Origin: Acidimicrobiia bacterium
Lineage (GTDB): Bacteria > Actinomycetota > Acidimicrobiia > Spongiisociales > UBA5794
NCBI GenBank assembly: GCA_013001485.1
Contig: JABDMN010000323.1
Location: 1 to 6,426 of the forward strand
Length of the DNA: 6,426 bases
Reading direction: 5' to 3'
Shown here piece by piece: positions 5,444 to 6,426 of this stretch (position 1 is the stretch's first letter; each line of letters opens with the position of its first letter). The position numbers and the translations under genes were made by a program. The notes beneath the pieces were generated by a model. That model worked only from the letters and a program-made list of their open reading frames with translations. It was not told the DNA's origin and ran no database searches.

Positions 5444-6286
5444 ATGAACCCTTCGCTGCTGGCCATTCACGCCCACCCCGATGACGAGTCGTCGAAGGGG
5501 GCGGGCACCGTCGCCCGCTACTCCGATGCCGGCGTACGGTGCGTTCTGGTGACGGCGACCGGCGGCGAGGCCGGCGACATCCTGAACCCGGCCATGGACC
5601 GCCCGGAGGTCGCCGAGAATCTGGCCTCGATCCGTGCCGATGAGCTTGCAGAGGCGGCGGAGATCATCGGCTTCGACGAGGTGATCATGCTCGGCTACCG
5701 CGACTCCGGGATGCCCGACACCGAGCCGAACGCGCATCCTGAAGCGTTCGTGAACGTGCAGTTCGATGCGGCGTTGGAGCGTCTCGTGAGGATCGTGCGC
5801 GCTGAACGACCTCAGGTCGTCCTCGGCTACGACGAGCACGTGCGCTACCCGCACCCGGACCATGTGCGGGTGCACGACCTGAGTCTGGAGCTATTCGAAG
5901 CGGCCGCCGATGCCGAGCGATTCCCGGACGCCGGCGAGCCGTGGGAGATCTCGAGCCTCTACGCCCCGGTGTTCACTGTGCGGCGTGTTGAGACGCTCCA
6001 TACGGCGATGCTCGGCCTGGGGCACGAGTCACCGTTCGAGCAGTGGCTCGAGCGACTCGATGGAGCCACCGATGAGGACAAGGACCTCGTCCATATCGAT
6101 ATCACTGGGTTCCACGGCAGAGCCCGCGACGCGCTGCGAGCCCACCGGACTCAGGTCGATCCAGACGGCTTCTGGTTCCAGGTGCCCATCGACATCGTGG
6201 AAGCCCACTACCCCTACGAAGACTTCGAGCTCATGAAGACGCGCGTAGACGCCCCAGGACCCGACGACCTCTTCGCTGGCGTATAG
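5444..6286 (+). CDS. mca: Mycothiol S-conjugate amidase (PIG-L/LmbE-type zinc deacetylase)
   Basis: Mca cleaves mycothiol S-conjugates of toxins and antibiotics, releasing a mercapturic acid for export and GlcN-inositol for reuse. The 280-residue length fits the usual 290 or so. The zinc site is seen in AHPDDE (His11, Asp14 as ligands, Asp13 as likely general base) and HPDH (His137-His140, with His140 the third ligand). ESSKGA places Lys18 where Mca proteins carry Lys; I recall MshB, the deacetylase paralogue in mycothiol synthesis, having Ser there. VTATGGEAGDILNP, GYRDSGMPD, ESPFEQWLERL and the C-terminal HRTQVDPDGFWFQVP also follow Mca rather than generic PIG-L proteins. No signal peptide is present, so it acts in the cytoplasm. 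MshB or another thiol-related amidase is the main alternative. The ATG at 5444 begins directly before the first beta strand. The downstream tandem repeat starts 7 nt after the stop, and there is no ordinary terminator. Confidence 0.93.
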   Translation: MNPSLLAIHAHPDDESSKGAGTVARYSDAGVRCVLVTATGGEAGDILNPAMDRPEVAENLASIRADELAEAAEIIGFDEVIMLGYRDSGMPDTEPNAHPEAFVNVQFDAALERLVRIVRAERPQVVLGYDEHVRYPHPDHVRVHDLSLELFEAAADAERFPDAGEPWEISSLYAPVFTVRRVETLHTAMLGLGHESPFEQWLERLDGATDEDKDLVHIDITGFHGRARDALRAHRTQVDPDGFWFQVPIDIVEAHYPYEDFELMKTRVDAPGPDDLFAGV

Positions 6287-6293
6287 CCAGCAG

Positions 6294-6426
6294 TCCCTAG
6301 TCCCTGGTCCCTGGTCCCTGGTCCCTGGTCCCTGGTCCCTGGTCCCTGGTCCCTGGTCCCTGGTCCCTGGTCCCTGGTCCCTAGTCCCTGGTCCCTGGTC
6401 CCTGGTCCCTGGTCCCTGGTCCCTGG
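6294..6426. repeat. Heptamer tandem repeat TCCCTGG, 19 units, running off the window
   Basis: The array is an unbroken 7-bp period from 6294 to the last base: 19 full units, 17 TCCCTGG and 2 TCCCTAG (units 1 and 13). The minus strand reads GGGACCA repeatedly: G-triplets with 4-nt loops, the standard formula for G-quadruplex DNA. Every TCCCTGG unit also contains one CCTGG (CCWGG) site. The true end is not seen. The array occupies the place where the terminator of the amidase gene would be expected. Confidence 0.98.

Noticed and set aside
5297..5875. 192-codon minus-strand frame opposite the nuclease and amidase genes
   Set aside because: It spans two well-supported genes on the other strand and has shadow-frame composition.
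6294..6426. Possible CRISPR array because a Cas4-like gene lies nearby
   Set aside because: The unit is 7 bp with no spacers; it is a simple tandem repeat.

Overview
The window looks like chromosomal DNA of a high-GC actinobacterium, quite possibly an Acidimicrobiia-type lineage known mainly from environmental genomes; that placement is inference. The evidence is a mycothiol S-conjugate amidase (mycothiol is an actinobacterial thiol), a stand-alone SARP/BTAD regulator, a VanW protein with a C-terminal PASTA domain, and several genes that appear to start without a leader. Coding density is high, and no stretch longer than about 150 bases lies outside a gene or repeat.

Layout. The left edge cuts into a pyruvate kinase gene, leaving its C-terminal 257 residues (1-774). 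A small Nfu N-terminal-domain-like protein follows (811-1107). It converges on, and overlaps by 16 bases, a SARP regulator on the minus strand (1092-1832). Divergent from the SARP, across a 151-bp region with no TA dinucleotide, is a small single-pass membrane protein whose outer part is three copies of an aromatic-rich 27-residue repeat (1984-2466). I do not recognise this protein family. A rho-independent terminator (2521-2548) separates it from a convergent 673-residue VanW/PASTA cell-envelope protein (2552-4573, minus). An 80-bp divergent promoter region leads to a Cas4/RecB-like PD-(D/E)XK nuclease with a four-cysteine Fe-S signature (4654-5421), then to the mycothiol S-conjugate amidase (5444-6286). 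The window ends inside a 7-bp tandem repeat (6294-6426, 19 units) that begins 7 nt after the amidase stop codon.

How the parts relate. Pyruvate kinase, nuclease and amidase look like ordinary chromosomal genes. The membrane repeat protein and the VanW/PASTA protein both act at the cell envelope, but nothing shows that they work together. The most system-like unit is the SARP and repeat-protein divergent pair: the shared region holds three 7-mers at an 11-bp period, the geometry SARP regulators recognise. Three genes (811, 4654, 5444) have a TANNNT or GATAAT box placed so that transcription would begin at or within 3 nt of the start codon. The repeat-protein gene instead has a strong Shine-Dalgarno sequence, so two modes of translation initiation appear to coexist here.
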